Of a DNA stretch of 64,000 nucleotides, positions 44,392-55,165 are shown in pieces (position 1 is the stretch's first letter; each line of letters opens with the position of its first letter). The notes under the pieces are model-generated. The model was not told the origin of the DNA. It worked only from the letters and a program-made list of their open reading frames with translations, and did no database searches. Position numbers and translations under genes: made by a program. Origin of the DNA: Eurosta solidaginis (Eukaryota > Arthropoda > Insecta > Diptera > Tephritidae); assembly GCF_040869045.1 (NCBI RefSeq), contig NC_090322.1, positions 272,330,662 to 272,394,661 of the forward strand, in the 5' to 3' direction.

Positions 44392-45107
44392 GTTAGCATC
44401 ACTAAGCTATACCATCACTAAGGCGATGCTGAGGCCATGCTAAGCGATATTTACGTCAATAATCAAATCATGTATACACATATATAAGGCAGCCGAGAGA
44501 TGTCACACACAGATGCATTTACTTATACGCCTATGTGTGCGCGAGAGACTGTAAACTACAAACATTCACATCAATAATTCAATCATTATGTCCACACATA
44601 TGTAGGTACACGCAGCTGAGAAGCAAGGCACAACCATATGCAGACATCTTATTTGAGATGCTCCTAAATGTAGGCAATTATAATTGGGGAAGTGTCGCTC
44701 ACACATACAAGCATGGTGTATGAGAGAAGCTATAAAATCGTGCAATTTTAGTTATAGCTGAGAAGTTTGAGAGCTCATGGACAATGCTAGTAGATTCTAG
44801 AAGATGCGAACGAGGAAACCAGAGAGTATAAAAGGCCGCAGATGTAGAGGCGCTGGAATTCAGTTTGATTTGAGTTTCGATTAAGACGATATCTAGCGAG
44901 CAATAGCAATATTATTTTGAAAGTCAGTTTCCTTTAAGCTATCAGTTTGGTTATTAAGCCAGCTAATTGCAAAGTATAAGTGTTATTGTGAAGTACTTAA
45001 TAAAGGCCATTTTTCCATTATTCAATATTGGAGTTATTTATTAAACAGTTTAGTGATACGAACTTAGCAAAAGGGCAAATAAGAGGATTGCAAGCAAATA
45101 CGTTACA
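44392..45107 (+). repeat. Solo LTR of the gypsy family
   Basis: 716 bp beginning TGTAACGAATG and ending CGTTACA, flanked by 'atat' (44388-44391 and 45108-45111). It aligns along its whole length with the LTRs at 13297 and 19013, apart from diverged stretches near 44585-44720 and 44870-44930. With no internal region and an intact target duplication, it is a product of LTR-LTR recombination. Confidence 0.92.
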
Positions 45108-45349
45108 ATATGTATGTATACAGTTCAAATTTAAATAAATCGAAATTTCAAAAATGTTATAGTAGGGCGAATAATATATATAACAATATAATTAAATTTC
45201 TGAATATATAGCTAGAAATAAAAGAAAACAAAATAAAATCATATGCTGGCGGAATGCATCAGATTCCGCTCAGCAAACGTTCGGAATGCGCAGGGTTTTC
45301 CGATCGGCTTTTAACAGCTTAAAGCTTAAATTTTTACCAGATGCTTAAA
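45108..45349. other. No gene recognised
   Basis: AT-rich gap between the solo LTR and the next inverted-repeat element. Confidence 0.4.
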
Positions 45350-46420
45350 TACCCTACAAGAATACTGACTATCATCTGATTGTCAGCAATGTCAACCTAA
45401 CGATCAGCGCCTCATACAAACTTTCTATCACAAACTTAAGGGGACTTGCGCAAATGTGATGTAAACAACTGTGTCCGTGTGAGTTTTTGTCTCCTTCTTA
45501 TACACCAACATCGCCTACTGATTAAGTATATAGCCGTACTGCTCACTCTCATTCCTTTTCCTGGATCAGTGCTGACACTCTAACTATCAAAAAGTGTCAT
45601 AAATGATAGTTTACTGTAGATATCAGGTTTGACTGTTATACTATCATAAATGACCATTGTTATATTCCGCCAAAAATGAAACAATGCTTTTTGCTTTTTA
45701 TTTACTTTATTTCATTACGTTTTTAATTTTGTACATGATAAAAGCATACGTGTTTCTTATTTGTTTAAAATAAATAGTTTTATAAGAATTCGAGTTCAGA
45801 ATGTTCAATTTAAATTCAGAAAATAACAAAACAACAGAAGAGCGCTTTCCTCATGCGGAAACACATTTAAAAATGAATCACCACTAACCACTATTATTTT
45901 TCGCGTATCAATTTTTTTAGTGCGCCCCATACATTCAGACAGCTTTTGGTATTTTTTAATATTATTTTCTTTTAGCATGAAGCTTTGAAATGCTCTCTTT
46001 TTCATTTTTTTAACTTATTTTTTATATGGTTTTCGTCGGTTGAAAATGGCGGAATTTAAAAAATAACAAAACAACCGTGATAATCATTTGATTGTCATAT
46101 GACAGTCAGTAGTGACAACATGATTAAATCGGATAAGCTGTTCTCGCATACATAAAATTCCGTTGAGAATTATGTATCTGTCTCACATGCATAATGGTAT
46201 CTGCTGTATGTTCTTTTGTTCTGTACCAGGTGTCCGAAGCTTTCCCAGTTTGAGTCCTTTTTCATGATTATAGGCTGTCGTTGGGAACATGCGGACATGC
46301 GTGAGCGATCAAAGGAACATACATAAATTTGAGTATCAATGTTTACGTCATCGCAGGATCAGCATTGTCAATTACAAGTGTGAGTGTATTAGTAAAACTA
46401 TCAGCGTTTCTTGTAGGGTA
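45350..46420. mobile_element. Non-autonomous TIR element, 'ATACCCTACAAGAA' ends
   Basis: Left end 'taccctacaagaatactgac' and right end 'gcgtttcttgtagggta' are inverted over about 14 bp. Subterminal regions share short motifs such as 'actatca', 'atgatag' and 'gattgtcat'. About 1.07 kb, no transposase. The target duplication is unclear (AT or none), so the superfamily is not assigned. Confidence 0.55.
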
Positions 46421-46447
46421 TGTATATAGCATACATTATTGTCTGAA

Positions 46448-46580
46448 AAAATCGTTGCTGCTGTTGTTGTAGCAATAAGGACACTCTCCGAAGGTTGTGG
46501 GAAGTGCTTCCGATGTTGATGGTCCTTTGCCGGATGCAGATCCGGTACGTTCCGCTAACAAAGACCATTAACGATTTAGG
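46448..46580 (-). mobile_element. SINE-like (CAA)n family, truncated copy
   Basis: Tail 'gctgttgttgtagcaataag', then 'aaggttgtgggaagtg', 'gatggtcctttgccgga' and 'gcagatccggtacg'. The 5' two thirds are missing. Confidence 0.7.
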
Positions 46581-46965
46581 CCCGGTTTTTCAATACACGT
46601 TCAACTTAGTTTGTCAGTTAAACTACGCTTAAACTTATTCTGCAGTTTTTAAGCTGCGCTTAAGCGGCCGATCTGGCAGGGTTAAACTCTAGTTAACCTA
46701 TCAGTTATTTGCGTTCGTTGATAACTATACATACTTCTAGAACCTCAAGAGTTCTTTCGAAACAGTACAGTGGCTCAACTCGAGAATCATAGCGTACTCA
46801 GCAAAAGACGGAATTTCTTATAAAGCAAAAAATGCTGATACTTAAGTTGAAAAAATGTAATTAACAACTTGTGGTTCTCTGACTGGACTCAATTATAAAA
46901 CTCCATACTACAGTATATTCACGAAAATAAAATGAAGAATATATAAATTTAAAAAATAAATAAAC
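46581..46965. other. No gene; possible end of an unnamed element
   Basis: 'cccggtttttcaatacacg' at 46592 and repeated 'ttaaact'/'agttaaac' motifs look like a transposon end, but no partner end was found. Confidence 0.35.
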
Positions 46966-47300
46966 GTGAGGCGCGATAGCTTGGGAAAAAATTTAGGCAG
47001 TTTCTCTTTCAATTTGCGTCGCGCTCCTTTAATTTTTCCTACAAATTGGCGGGGCGGGACCTACTTGTTTTATGCCGACTTCGAACGGCATCTGCAAGGC
47101 AGATGAGTTTTCACTGAGAGCTTTTCATGGCAGAAATACACTCGGAGTGCTTGCCAAACACTGCCGAGGGGCGACCCCGCTTAGAAAAATTGTCTACTAA
47201 TTCAAAAACCTTGGTTATAAAATTTTGATGTTGCTTTGCCGGGTGCGATCTTCGGTGTGGGAGGCGGAGCACGCTACCATCACACCACGGCGGCCGCCTA
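46966..47300 (-). mobile_element. tRNA-derived SINE, copy 2 (near full length)
   Basis: The - strand starts 'GGCGGCCGCCGTGGTGTGAT' at 47298, with an A box in 'GTGTGATGGTAGCGTG'. The body has 'GGTCGCCCCTCGGCAGTG', then 'GTAGGTCCCGCCCCGCCAAT' and 'GCGCGACGCAAATTG'. The 3' end is 'CTATCGCGCCTCACG' followed by a T/A-rich tail. It matches 44102-44245 over the head and body. An open frame inside is coincidental. Confidence 0.78.
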
Positions 47301-47306
47301 TGTATA

Positions 47307-47889
47307 CAGCCCAATTCTAAACAAAAATTCCGTGCGAGTTTTTTCCCTTCTCCCATTCCTGGTATTCGGAATAAAAAATCCTTGTGAGTTTTTTCACTTC
47401 TCCCTTTCCTCCTATTCTGAACAATGTTCGAAAATGCGGAAACCGGTTATGGGAGAAAAGTAGGTAGGTATGAATGTGAGTGAGGGAGATTTCTCTGCCA
47501 TTTCTTAGAAGTTTTTTCACTTGTTAAATTAAAGGGAATGCATCAAAATAGTTAAAGGAAATTGGTTCTTTTAACAAAGAACACTTATTTGTACAAATTT
47601 GTGCTAAAATATGTACATTCTACCACAATATTCTTTATTTTAAGTCGAAAGGTATATCATAAGCAACGGAAGAGCTCTTGGTATATTTAATACAGCCATC
47701 CAGAAATTGTGCAAAGATTTTTAAGAAGGCTTAAATAGATTTTGGCATATGACGAAAGACGAGTTCAAGTAGACTTGGCCACCAGAAAATTGGTTTGCTG
47801 AATGGAAGCAGGTAACTCCGGCGGAATTGTGTTATCCCGCCGTCTTCTTCTTATGCTCCTCTGTTGATGTTGCTGTGGCACCAATTCAT
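47307..47889 (+). mobile_element. TIR element family 2, right-truncated copy
   Basis: Left end 'CAGCCCAATTCTAAACAAA' and the 50-bp repeats are present, and the interior runs to 'gtggcaccaattcatt', where it stops without the right terminus. It preserves the 'gtaggtaggtatgaatgtg' site that is occupied by a nested copy at 36946. Confidence 0.8.
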
Positions 47890-48669
47890 TAAGCGGTAGT
47901 CATAGGTGCCTTATGTCGTATCGCTGTAGTCGTATCCCTAACGTAATCAGCTGTTTATCGTTACGACGGAAACCAAAAACCAATTGGTTGGCTACGATAC
48001 TGTTACGACCTTATACGCCAATTACACGGCTCAAGTATCCTTGTTCCAATTACCAATTTGCACAAGGATTTGCCCGGTGTGTGCACTGGTTGCGCTATTT
48101 GCGCAGAGGACTGCGCTAAATTCAAGCGATTTTGATATTTTCGCATGTCTGCAAATATTGCACATGTTTTTTTCTTCGTGTGTGGTAAATCTTACACAGT
48201 TTACCTGTGGTTCCTGATAATATAGCATCAGTAATTATTGCTTAAAAATGTTAATATCGAAGACGCAAGGACCATCTCTAGCTTGTAAAAGGAATTCACA
48301 CGAATTCAATAATAAATAATTTTTTTTTACAATTAGAACACATGTTTCATTTGTTGCGCTAGTTGAAAAAGGAATATTGCGCAGTGCTGCAATGAGTTGA
48401 GCTGGTCTTGCAGTTAAAATATATGTATATTTTATAAATACAATGGAAAATAAACGCTTCTGTGCGAGTTTTTCGACTTATACCGTGAATTACCAGCACT
48501 GTGGAAAATAAATAGTGAATTTTTATACAATTAATGCCTTTTTTATACAATTAAAATACATGTTTCATTTGTTGCGCTACTTTAAAAATGAATATTGCGC
48601 AGTGTTTTTGAGCCGTGTATGTCAAAATTTTAATTTGCAGAAATTTCGTCGTTTTATATTTGCGCATGG
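47890..48669. other. No gene recognised
   Basis: Contains two similar 'catgtttcatttgttgcgct' phrases (near 48342 and 48560) about 220 bp apart, each followed by 'aatattgcgcagtg', so a diverged duplication. No coding exon. Confidence 0.45.
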
Positions 48670-48677
48670 TTTTTGTG

Positions 48678-49336
48678 TAGAGTTGGGTCGTTTCGTTCTG
48701 AACTTGTTCAATTGACCGGGTCTCTCAACTGAACAAGTGAACTAGATCTTCGATTTCGGTTCTTTTTGTTCTTTTAGTTCATTTGTTCTTTTAGTTCGTT
48801 TTATCTAATGTTATTCTTTCTCTCTTCTTGTTCGCGAACATTGTAAATTCATACATATATACGCAGAAATTCACAGTGAGCACGAATGTCGACGATGCCA
48901 CTTACACTAAAGATATGTGTGGCCATCTTTGTGTGTGGCACTGCTAAAACAATGTATGTATGGACTATTTATGAAAAACATGTTTTGTAAAAATCTAATT
49001 ATTACATTTATTAAACTTGAAAAGTTCATATTTATGTACAATTTGTGTCTGTACTCTTTCAATTTCCTGGATCTTCCGAAATTTGTAACTTTTTTGAAGT
49101 TAATTATACATATATATAAACTTATTTATTCATTACTCATTTAAATATACGTACACAAAGCATTGCTGCATACACACCCCCATCTATACCTTGTTGGCTT
49201 TTTTCGCGGGTGCGAGCAGCAGTGATCAAATTTGCTTGAAAAAAAGAACAGATGAACAAAAAGAACAACTTGTTCGTTCATCAGAAAATGAACGAAAGAT
49301 TCGAATCTCTGAAATGAACGAAAAAGCACAACTCTA
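48678..49336. mobile_element. Non-autonomous hAT-like element
   Basis: Ends TAGAGTTGGG and CACAACTCTA are inverted, and a perfect 8-bp duplication 'tttttgtg' flanks it (48670-48677 and 49337-49344). An 8-bp duplication with 'TAGAGTTG'-type ends fits hAT. Both ends carry many copies of a GTTC/GAAC motif ('gttctttttgttc', 'gaacaaaaagaacaac'), typical of subterminal transposase sites. 659 bp, no transposase. Confidence 0.82.
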
Positions 49337-49344
49337 TTTTTGTG

Positions 49345-49660
49345 TCATGTATGGGCCGTATTAGCGGCCATAGTACAGGTCTACAAGTAGGATATGTAGC
49401 AGCACGCACATACACAGCCACGCTCACCTGATAAAATGCTTGTTTTTGTTGGTTTTTCTTTGTGGATGCTATTTGGCACTGTTGTACTTCTTAGGACCAA
49501 AAGAAAGTGTAGTAGCTGCTATCGAAAACTGCGTAAAATTTTTATTGTAAAATTACAAAGAAATATCCATATTTACTTTCAAACGAGCACTTAATTACAC
49601 CTCTCTTTAAAATCCATATATTTTGTACAATTTTAATTAACAAATTGTGATCCTTTGTTA
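49345..49660. other. No gene recognised
   Basis: AT-rich, short. No motif supported. Confidence 0.4.
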
Positions 49661-49771
49661 CCGGGGACGATTGCTAAAACACGACCAAAACCGTCAGGGG
49701 AGGTATTAATAGACGCGTTTTTGCATCGCTGCCAATAATTCGAATACTTTTTCTCTTTGGACTATTGTTAA
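49661..49771. repeat. Left half of a MITE split by the piggyBac element
   Basis: 'ggggacgattgctaaaacac', 'gaggtattaatagacgcg' and 'ccaataattcgaatact' match the start of the 25048-25427 family. The other half, 'acgcgtcttttcatttctc' to 'gcagtcgacctcgg', lies at 52301-52375. The junction on both sides is TTAA. Confidence 0.6.
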
Positions 49772-52296
49772 CCCCCAATTTTCTATCCGTATCCATAAAA
49801 ATTTTTTTTTAATTTTAATCATTTTGTAGTCACTCAAGGAGTGTCTGGCCAAAATTTCAAGTCCCCACACCCATTCGTTTGGGCGGTAGAGAAAGTTGCT
49901 TGTGAGCAACGTTGGGCAATTGTGGTATATAAAAAAAATTTGTTTTGTTATTATAGCCGTATTAAGATTTATTGAATTATTTTAAATGTTAAGTATGAAA
50001 GGACAAAAAACAATTTTTGTTATTGTTACAGCAAAGATGTACTTTACATTTAAGACATTTGGACATTGGAGTTCCTGTTTTGCACAATCTGCAGCGACCT
50101 TTTTCGCCAAATACTACCCAGTGATCCACTTTATCATACCGCTTTGCATCTGGAGGGTTCGGTTGGAACCTATACTTTTTGGTGCTTTGCGAAGACACAC
50201 TGCTCGAGGGAGAGATACCATCGGAAGATGTTGGATTATTTTTTTCCGAATTTGATGGTCGACCTCTTTTCCTTTGGATGGAATCTTCAGAAACTGAACT
50301 ATATTGCAAAAGTGCATTAGCAATTTCCAGTTGAAATTGTATTAATGGAATATGTTTCTGGTTGGGATGCAGAAGACCAATATGTTTTCTATAAAGCAAC
50401 CAGGCATTTGTAACGGATGTTCCTAGGCACCAATAGAAGATTCTCATGTACCATTTTCTTGAGCGGTGGTTAACCTTGTACAGCTCCATGAGCATATCAG
50501 CTAGGTCAACCCCTCCCATGCCTTTATTATAGGAAGCAACTATAGCAGGTCTTGGAACATCAGTGTAAGTTTTTTCCTTCGGGCTCCAACGCTTACAAAC
50601 ATCAACAGGCTAGTGGTCTATACACGAAGATGCTAGCAAAACTGATTTGTTGTCAAACCACTTCAGGCATACTATATTAAAATTAGCTTCACATCTCACG
50701 TCAAAAGATCCTCTTCCCCGTTTTTTTAGTTCAACATCTGAAAGCAATTGGCAACTGCTTACCCGATTTTTACGGATAGTACCCGTTGCAAATATGCCCA
50801 TTTCCTTCAACGCAAAAAGAAGAAGACTTACTGATGTAAACCAGTTGTCGAAATAAAGTTTAAAGTTCTTGTTTTTGGGCAGGTTTTGAGCCAGATAAAG
50901 GACAACATCCGAAGATAGTCCCAATCCGTATGACGGACAGGTTCCTTCGCCAACATACATTGTAAAATCATATACCATGCCAGTAGTTCCAGCACGAGTA
51001 AACATTTTAAAACCCCATTTGTGGGGCTTAGCTGGGTTATATTGTTTATAAGTAGACCGTCCTAAGCCAAGAGTAACAGTATAAATTTATGAATATATGA
51101 ATTATATCGATGTATACCTTTGAATGCAATTATCTGTTCATCAACACTTTGATGCTCTTCCTGAGGTAGATTATTGAAGTTCTCCTTCAGGATATTTAGC
51201 AAAGCTTGTCATAATTTAAATCATCCTTTTTAGGTTGTTGGCTGTTTTCATTGAAATGAAAGCACTGCTTAATTTTTTCAAACCGGCCGCGAGACATTGC
51301 TTCTGATATAGCCGTAAGCTTTGTGTTTTGGGACTAAGCCATTTTAAACTGGGGTAGTCTAAAAACACCTACATAAGTATAACAAAGCGCCAATATACCG
51401 TTTTATATCCTCCTTAGTACAGTTAAGCTCAATGCCGAGTTCCTGTAGTCCATATAAATTTGTTTGCTGTATGATCAAATCAATACAACGAGTGTCAAAA
51501 ATTGTTTCGAAATATTCAACTGACGTCAAAACTTCAATAATTTCCAGGATATTATCGTCCTTCAAACTAGTATCAGGGGCTTCATAGGGCCTTCTCTCTC
51601 CATTTGAGAGATTTTGAATCAACTTTTTCAAAGCACATATTAACAGCATTAGAAGATTCTTGCTCAACCTCGTCCGCCAGCGTATTGTCAAGAAGGTCGA
51701 TCTCTATGCTTTCTCCTCTTTCCACGATCCCTTCCAAATTCCTCTCCAGCACTGCCGATATGTCTTCCACCTCATCGCCGCTTTCCTCGTCACTGGAAAC
51801 ATCCCAATCGAAGTTCAACATTTCTTCAATATCTTTGTTTGTCAAGCCTTTCTGTTCGGGTCTCATGTCTAAAAGTATATAAATTAATAACCATAATTGC
51901 CCAAAGTTGCTCACAAGCAACTTGACAGTTTTGGAAATTACTCACCTGTGGTTTGTTTGCAATGGTAAGATTTAACATTCACAAATATTTTACTTGTTAT
52001 TTACTTAAACAGATTCAATAAAAATATTTTAAATTTTTATTATAATTTTGAAAAAAATTCACGTGTATAAAAACCTCTTTCCAAATTCGCAAATATATTT
52101 GTCTTGACACACGCGTGCACTAATGAAAATAACTTTGCTAATTGGCGATCAAATTAGCTGTTGTTTTATTCAACTTAAAGAGAACACTTGTAGCTTCCGA
52201 TATCGATACCGTTACAACAGCAAAAACAAAAACGACGCTGACCGTTAGGCGTCAAACATATGAAGTTGCCCACAAGCAACGTTGGGGTCGAAAGGG
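49772..52296 (-). mobile_element. piggyBac-like DNA transposon (inactive)
   Basis: A 2.5-kb element between two TTAA sites (49768-49771 and 52297-52300). The outer bases are CCC at each end (CCCCCAATTTT at left; CCCTTTCGACC at right, read inward), as in piggyBac. A 25-bp motif 'agttgcttgtgagcaac' is found near 49891 and inverted near 51905 and 52265, likely subterminal binding sites. It encodes one transposase pseudogene. It interrupts a MITE, so it inserted after that MITE. Confidence 0.85.
49989..51866 (-). pseudogene. piggyBac transposase (PGBD-like), broken
   Basis: Likely start ATG at 51866 ('MRPEQKGLTNKDIEEML'), with an acidic N-terminus ('SSDEESGDEVEDI'). The DDE-type domain includes 'ELGIELNCTKEDIKRYIGAL', 'YVGEGTCPSYGLGLSSDVV' and 'KLYFDNWFTS' (a catalytic Asp). 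'NKGMGGVDLADML' follows, and a Cys-rich C-terminal finger ('CRLC', 'CLKC', 'HLCC') ends at 49989. A short GT-AG intron of 56 bp (51062-51117) restores the frame across the middle. Damage: a frameshift near 51350 and a TAG at 50610-50612. The enzyme would cut and paste at TTAA; this copy cannot encode it whole. Confidence 0.85.
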
Positions 52297-52300
52297 TTAA

Positions 52301-52375
52301 CAGGACAAAACGCGTCTTTTCATTTCTCTTTCCACATTTTTGGACGGTTTATAGCAGTCGACCTCGGTTTCAAAC
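52301..52375. repeat. Right half of the MITE split by piggyBac
   Basis: Continues the family end: 'aaacgcgtcttttcatttct', 'cacatttttggacggttt' and 'agcagtcgacct'. Confidence 0.6.
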
Positions 52376-52632
52376 TGTTTTTCGTGGAGAACTTTTGAAC
52401 GGGTAGAAAAACTTAGCACCCGTGTTTGTATTCTTAATGCTGGAATAACTACGCTTCCTCAGATACCCCAATTCAAGACTTTTGTATAATTTTCTTTCGG
52501 ACCCAGTGGACCTATCTACATTTTCATACTAAATTCGTTTAAAAAAATTTACCATCACAGCAACCCATATCGCATATTCCGGTCCGTTTTTTGTTTCCCT
52601 GCGTCGTTTTCCACGACAGCAACCCCTGTAAT
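52376..52632. other. No gene recognised
   Basis: Short unassigned sequence. Confidence 0.4.
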
Positions 52633-52708
52633 TTTGACACTTCGTTCAGTGTCAAACGCCTGTTCCACTGAGTTCCACAATAGTTTGACACTGAACGAAG
52701 TGTCAAAC
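52633..52708. repeat. Double hairpin, inverted 26-bp repeats
   Basis: 'tttgacacttcgttcagtgt' followed by 'caaacg' (52633-52658) is inverted at 52683-52708 ('gtttgacactgaacgaagtg' plus 'tcaaac'). Each arm is also a smaller hairpin (TTTGACACT/AGTGTCAAA). The loop between arms is about 24 nt. Confidence 0.75.
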
Positions 52709-52826
52709 GGCAGTGTGTTAGAAAGAGCAAGGAATTGTTTCCTTTTCATACATATACTTGTAAACCTGTACTATGTTAGCGGCACCAATAATCGATTGCA
52801 TTGATTCCATAAGGTTGGTCGAATAA

Positions 52827-53483
52827 GGTGAGGTGCACACAAGGCTACGCGTTATAGACGCTGCAGGCGAAATTTGTACGCTTGATGCCGAACACATGTA
52901 TTTGAATGGAGAGCTGCACACGAGGCGTAAGCTGCATGAAAGCGACAAAGCATGAAAGCTTCATGTAGCTACGCGTACAACAATGTTAGTCGCTGAGCGT
53001 TCGTACGCTTGAAAAAAGGAATAACAAGATGTTTGTTTACATTTTTTGTGTATGCAAATTTGTGTAATTAGTTAAAAAATGTTTATTTAGTTAATAAAAG
53101 TGGGTGAAAGGTATATTACCAAAGCAAAAAGAGTATTAAACACCACAACAGCTTGGTTAGACATTATTGAAGCGTTTAAAAGGCTAAAAAGTGTTGGAAA
53201 CTAGAAATCACCCTTTTCTCTAGTCCGCGGTGGTTTGAAATTGCCTTTCATAATTTACAAAGGCACGGGGATGCAAACAACGTTTAATACCTATTTTCCT
53301 TTGTGGTTTCGGGGACGGATATAGATGAAGAAATTTAATTTTCAATTTTTTTCAATAATTGTTTGCTTCTTGTAGCGACGCTCGAAAGTAGCTTCTTGTG
53401 CAGATCTTGAGGCGTAGAAAAATTGTAGCTATATGAAATATCTTGTACGCGTTTATGACGCGGAGCCTCGTGTGCACCTTGCC
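52827..53483. mobile_element. Harbinger-like MITE, TAA target duplication
   Basis: Ends GGTGAGGTGCACAC and GTGTGCACCTTGCC are inverted, with further inverted similarity inside ('aggctacgcgttata' against the inverse of 'ttatgacgcggagcct'). TAA flanks both sides (52824-52826 and 53484-53486). A 3-bp TWA duplication and GG ends fit PIF/Harbinger. 657 bp, no transposase. Confidence 0.72.
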
Positions 53484-53489
53484 TAAGGT

Positions 53490-53669
53490 TACCGATAAGG
53501 CACCAATGTCTGCAGCTTTAGTACTACTAAATTTCAATACGTATGAAATATGTGTCTATGTTTCACCATCTGCACTGATTCTATGTATTCCATGCGCATC
53601 CACTATTTATCACAACTGATTCAGCTATATATGTTATACACAGAAATACAACAGCATTGTGATTGATAA
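53490..53669. other. No gene recognised
   Basis: Short gap between MITEs. Confidence 0.4.
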
Positions 53670-53857
53670 CTGAGTGTGATATCTTCCAAAGTGATTGGAT
53701 CACCTGATTTGTAATTGAATATCGCTGTCTCATTCTGTATCTCTTTCTATCACCCGCTGAAGATAGGCGCCGCCATATTGAACACCCTGTCAAAACGCTA
53801 AAAAGGAGCCATATTGAACATCCTGTCAGGCAGTTGACAGATAAGATATCACACTTA
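53670..53857. mobile_element. MITE related to 29531-29789, inverted orientation
   Basis: Ends 'gagtgtgatatctt' and 'aagatatcacactt' are inverted. The interior 'gccatattgaacaccctgtc' and 'ccatattgaacatcctgtca' is the inverse of blocks near 29590 and 29625. Its right end abuts the next element. Confidence 0.65.
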
Positions 53858-53860
53858 CGG

Positions 53861-54434
53861 CTGAATTCTGTAATTCAGTCTCATCTCAAGTCTCTAAATT
53901 TGAGATTTTCTTTTAGAGACAATTTTTGTGACTTGAGATGATTTCGGTATTCAGTAAACGAAAGTCACAAAAACAATTCACCATATCAACGAAATTCACC
54001 AAAATGACAATTTACTCATACATTGAACAAATAATATAGCATCGCATTTTGTCAACGCAATGTTGAGTAGTGTTGTGGCTCAGCTCGCTAAGACACCGTT
54101 CACAACATTTATAGAAAATCCGAAAGTGTGTAGGTTCGAATCTCAGCGGCGCCACATAGAGTTCTTTAAGTATTTTCTGTTTTTTATTTTTTTCTATGCT
54201 TATTTTAATTTGAAGAATAAAAAGAATATATTTAAAGCGTTTTTCGCAAATAATTTTCATACTCTTTCTGAAATTTTCACGTTTGTGATCTGCCCCGAAC
54301 CAGCTCACAAATTAGTGATTGCTTTTGTGAGGCTGGAGACGCGAGACAGCTTACAGAATGGCAAATTGTCTCAAAAGTGATTTTCACCCCAAATAGTCTC
54401 TAATAGTGACTAGAGACGGCTTACTGAATTCAGC
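53861..54434. mobile_element. TIR element family 3 ('GCTGAATTC.GTAA' ends)
   Basis: Left 'ggctgaattctgtaattcag' and right 'cggcttactgaattcagc' are inverted. The terminal motif recurs inside: 'ggtattcagtaaacg' near 53947 and 'agacagcttacagaatgg' near 54345. 574 bp. It contains a tRNA-like pol III head. The target duplication is not resolved (TTA against TAA). Confidence 0.6.
54070..54158 (+). mobile_element. tRNA-like segment inside family 3
   Basis: A box 'tggctcagctcg' (54076-54087) and B box 'ggttcgaatctc' (54133-54144) are about 57 bp apart, ending 'cggcgccaca'. The 5' and 3' ends pair partly. The spacing suits a tRNA-Ser-like origin, but stems are weak, so it is probably a SINE head captured in the element. 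Confidence 0.5.
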
Positions 54435-54607
54435 TATAAGTCATCATTCACAATGTACAACAGAGGGTTGAGTCTCCGATTTTCGGTACACCCTGTGCTG
54501 TAGCTAGTTGTTTAGCCACTGCCGCCAGATGGGTCTCCTAAGCATTATCTAAGCGAGGATAGGTGTTTTTTTGTTCACGCGCAAATGAAACGTATACGCG
54601 TGTAAAA
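54435..54607. other. No gene recognised
   Basis: Includes 'ctagttgtttagccactgcc' near 54505. No assignment. Confidence 0.35.
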
Positions 54608-54814
54608 AAAAACACGGCTAATAATTAGACTTTTCAATTTTTTAAATAAAATAAGAAATGCGTAACGAAATTTAAATTGACAAAACAGCTGACTTCGAAA
54701 TTTCTATTCCCGATTTATTGTTCTCCCTAGGAGAAAAGAATTTGAGGAATTTTTCCACGGGAATAAAAAAATCCGCGAGAACAAAATTCCGAGGGAATAT
54801 TTAGAATTGGGCTG
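54608..54814 (+). mobile_element. TIR element family 2, left-truncated copy
   Basis: Only the right end remains: 'gacaaaacagctgacttcg', 'ctccctaggagaaaagaatt', and the terminus 'ATATTTAGAATTGGGCTG' at 54814. Confidence 0.78.
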
Positions 54815-54899
54815 AACTCCACCTCAACTCGATTCGAAATGTAGGATATCAACTGTTGTTGTGGCGGTAGCCACGGTTATACCACACACCCGGACTTGG

Positions 54900-55165
54900 C
54901 ATGGCGTAGCCCAGGGTTATTCTTTATAAGCGCGGCCGAAGGCCGCCAACGCAAAAAGGTGTTCTGCTCAAAAATACTATGGATCCCACCCCCTGTTTCG
55001 GAGGTACCCACGGGCCTTTTCCGGTTTTTCGTTAATATCTTTTGAACGAGTTAAAATTTTTATTCTCCGCCTTCGGATTATTAATACTGATGTGAACAGG
55101 CGTCGTTTGACACCTCTCTTGATATTTCTGGTAGCGTAGCAGTCGACCCCTCAACTAGACTATTA
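54900..55165. repeat. MITE 'CTAGAACAGGGGTCGAC' family, right half
   Basis: 'gcgcggccgaaggccgccaa' is followed by 'tgacacctctcttgatattt', 'agcgtagcagtcgacccct' and 'aactagactattac'. The left end of the family is absent. Confidence 0.6.
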
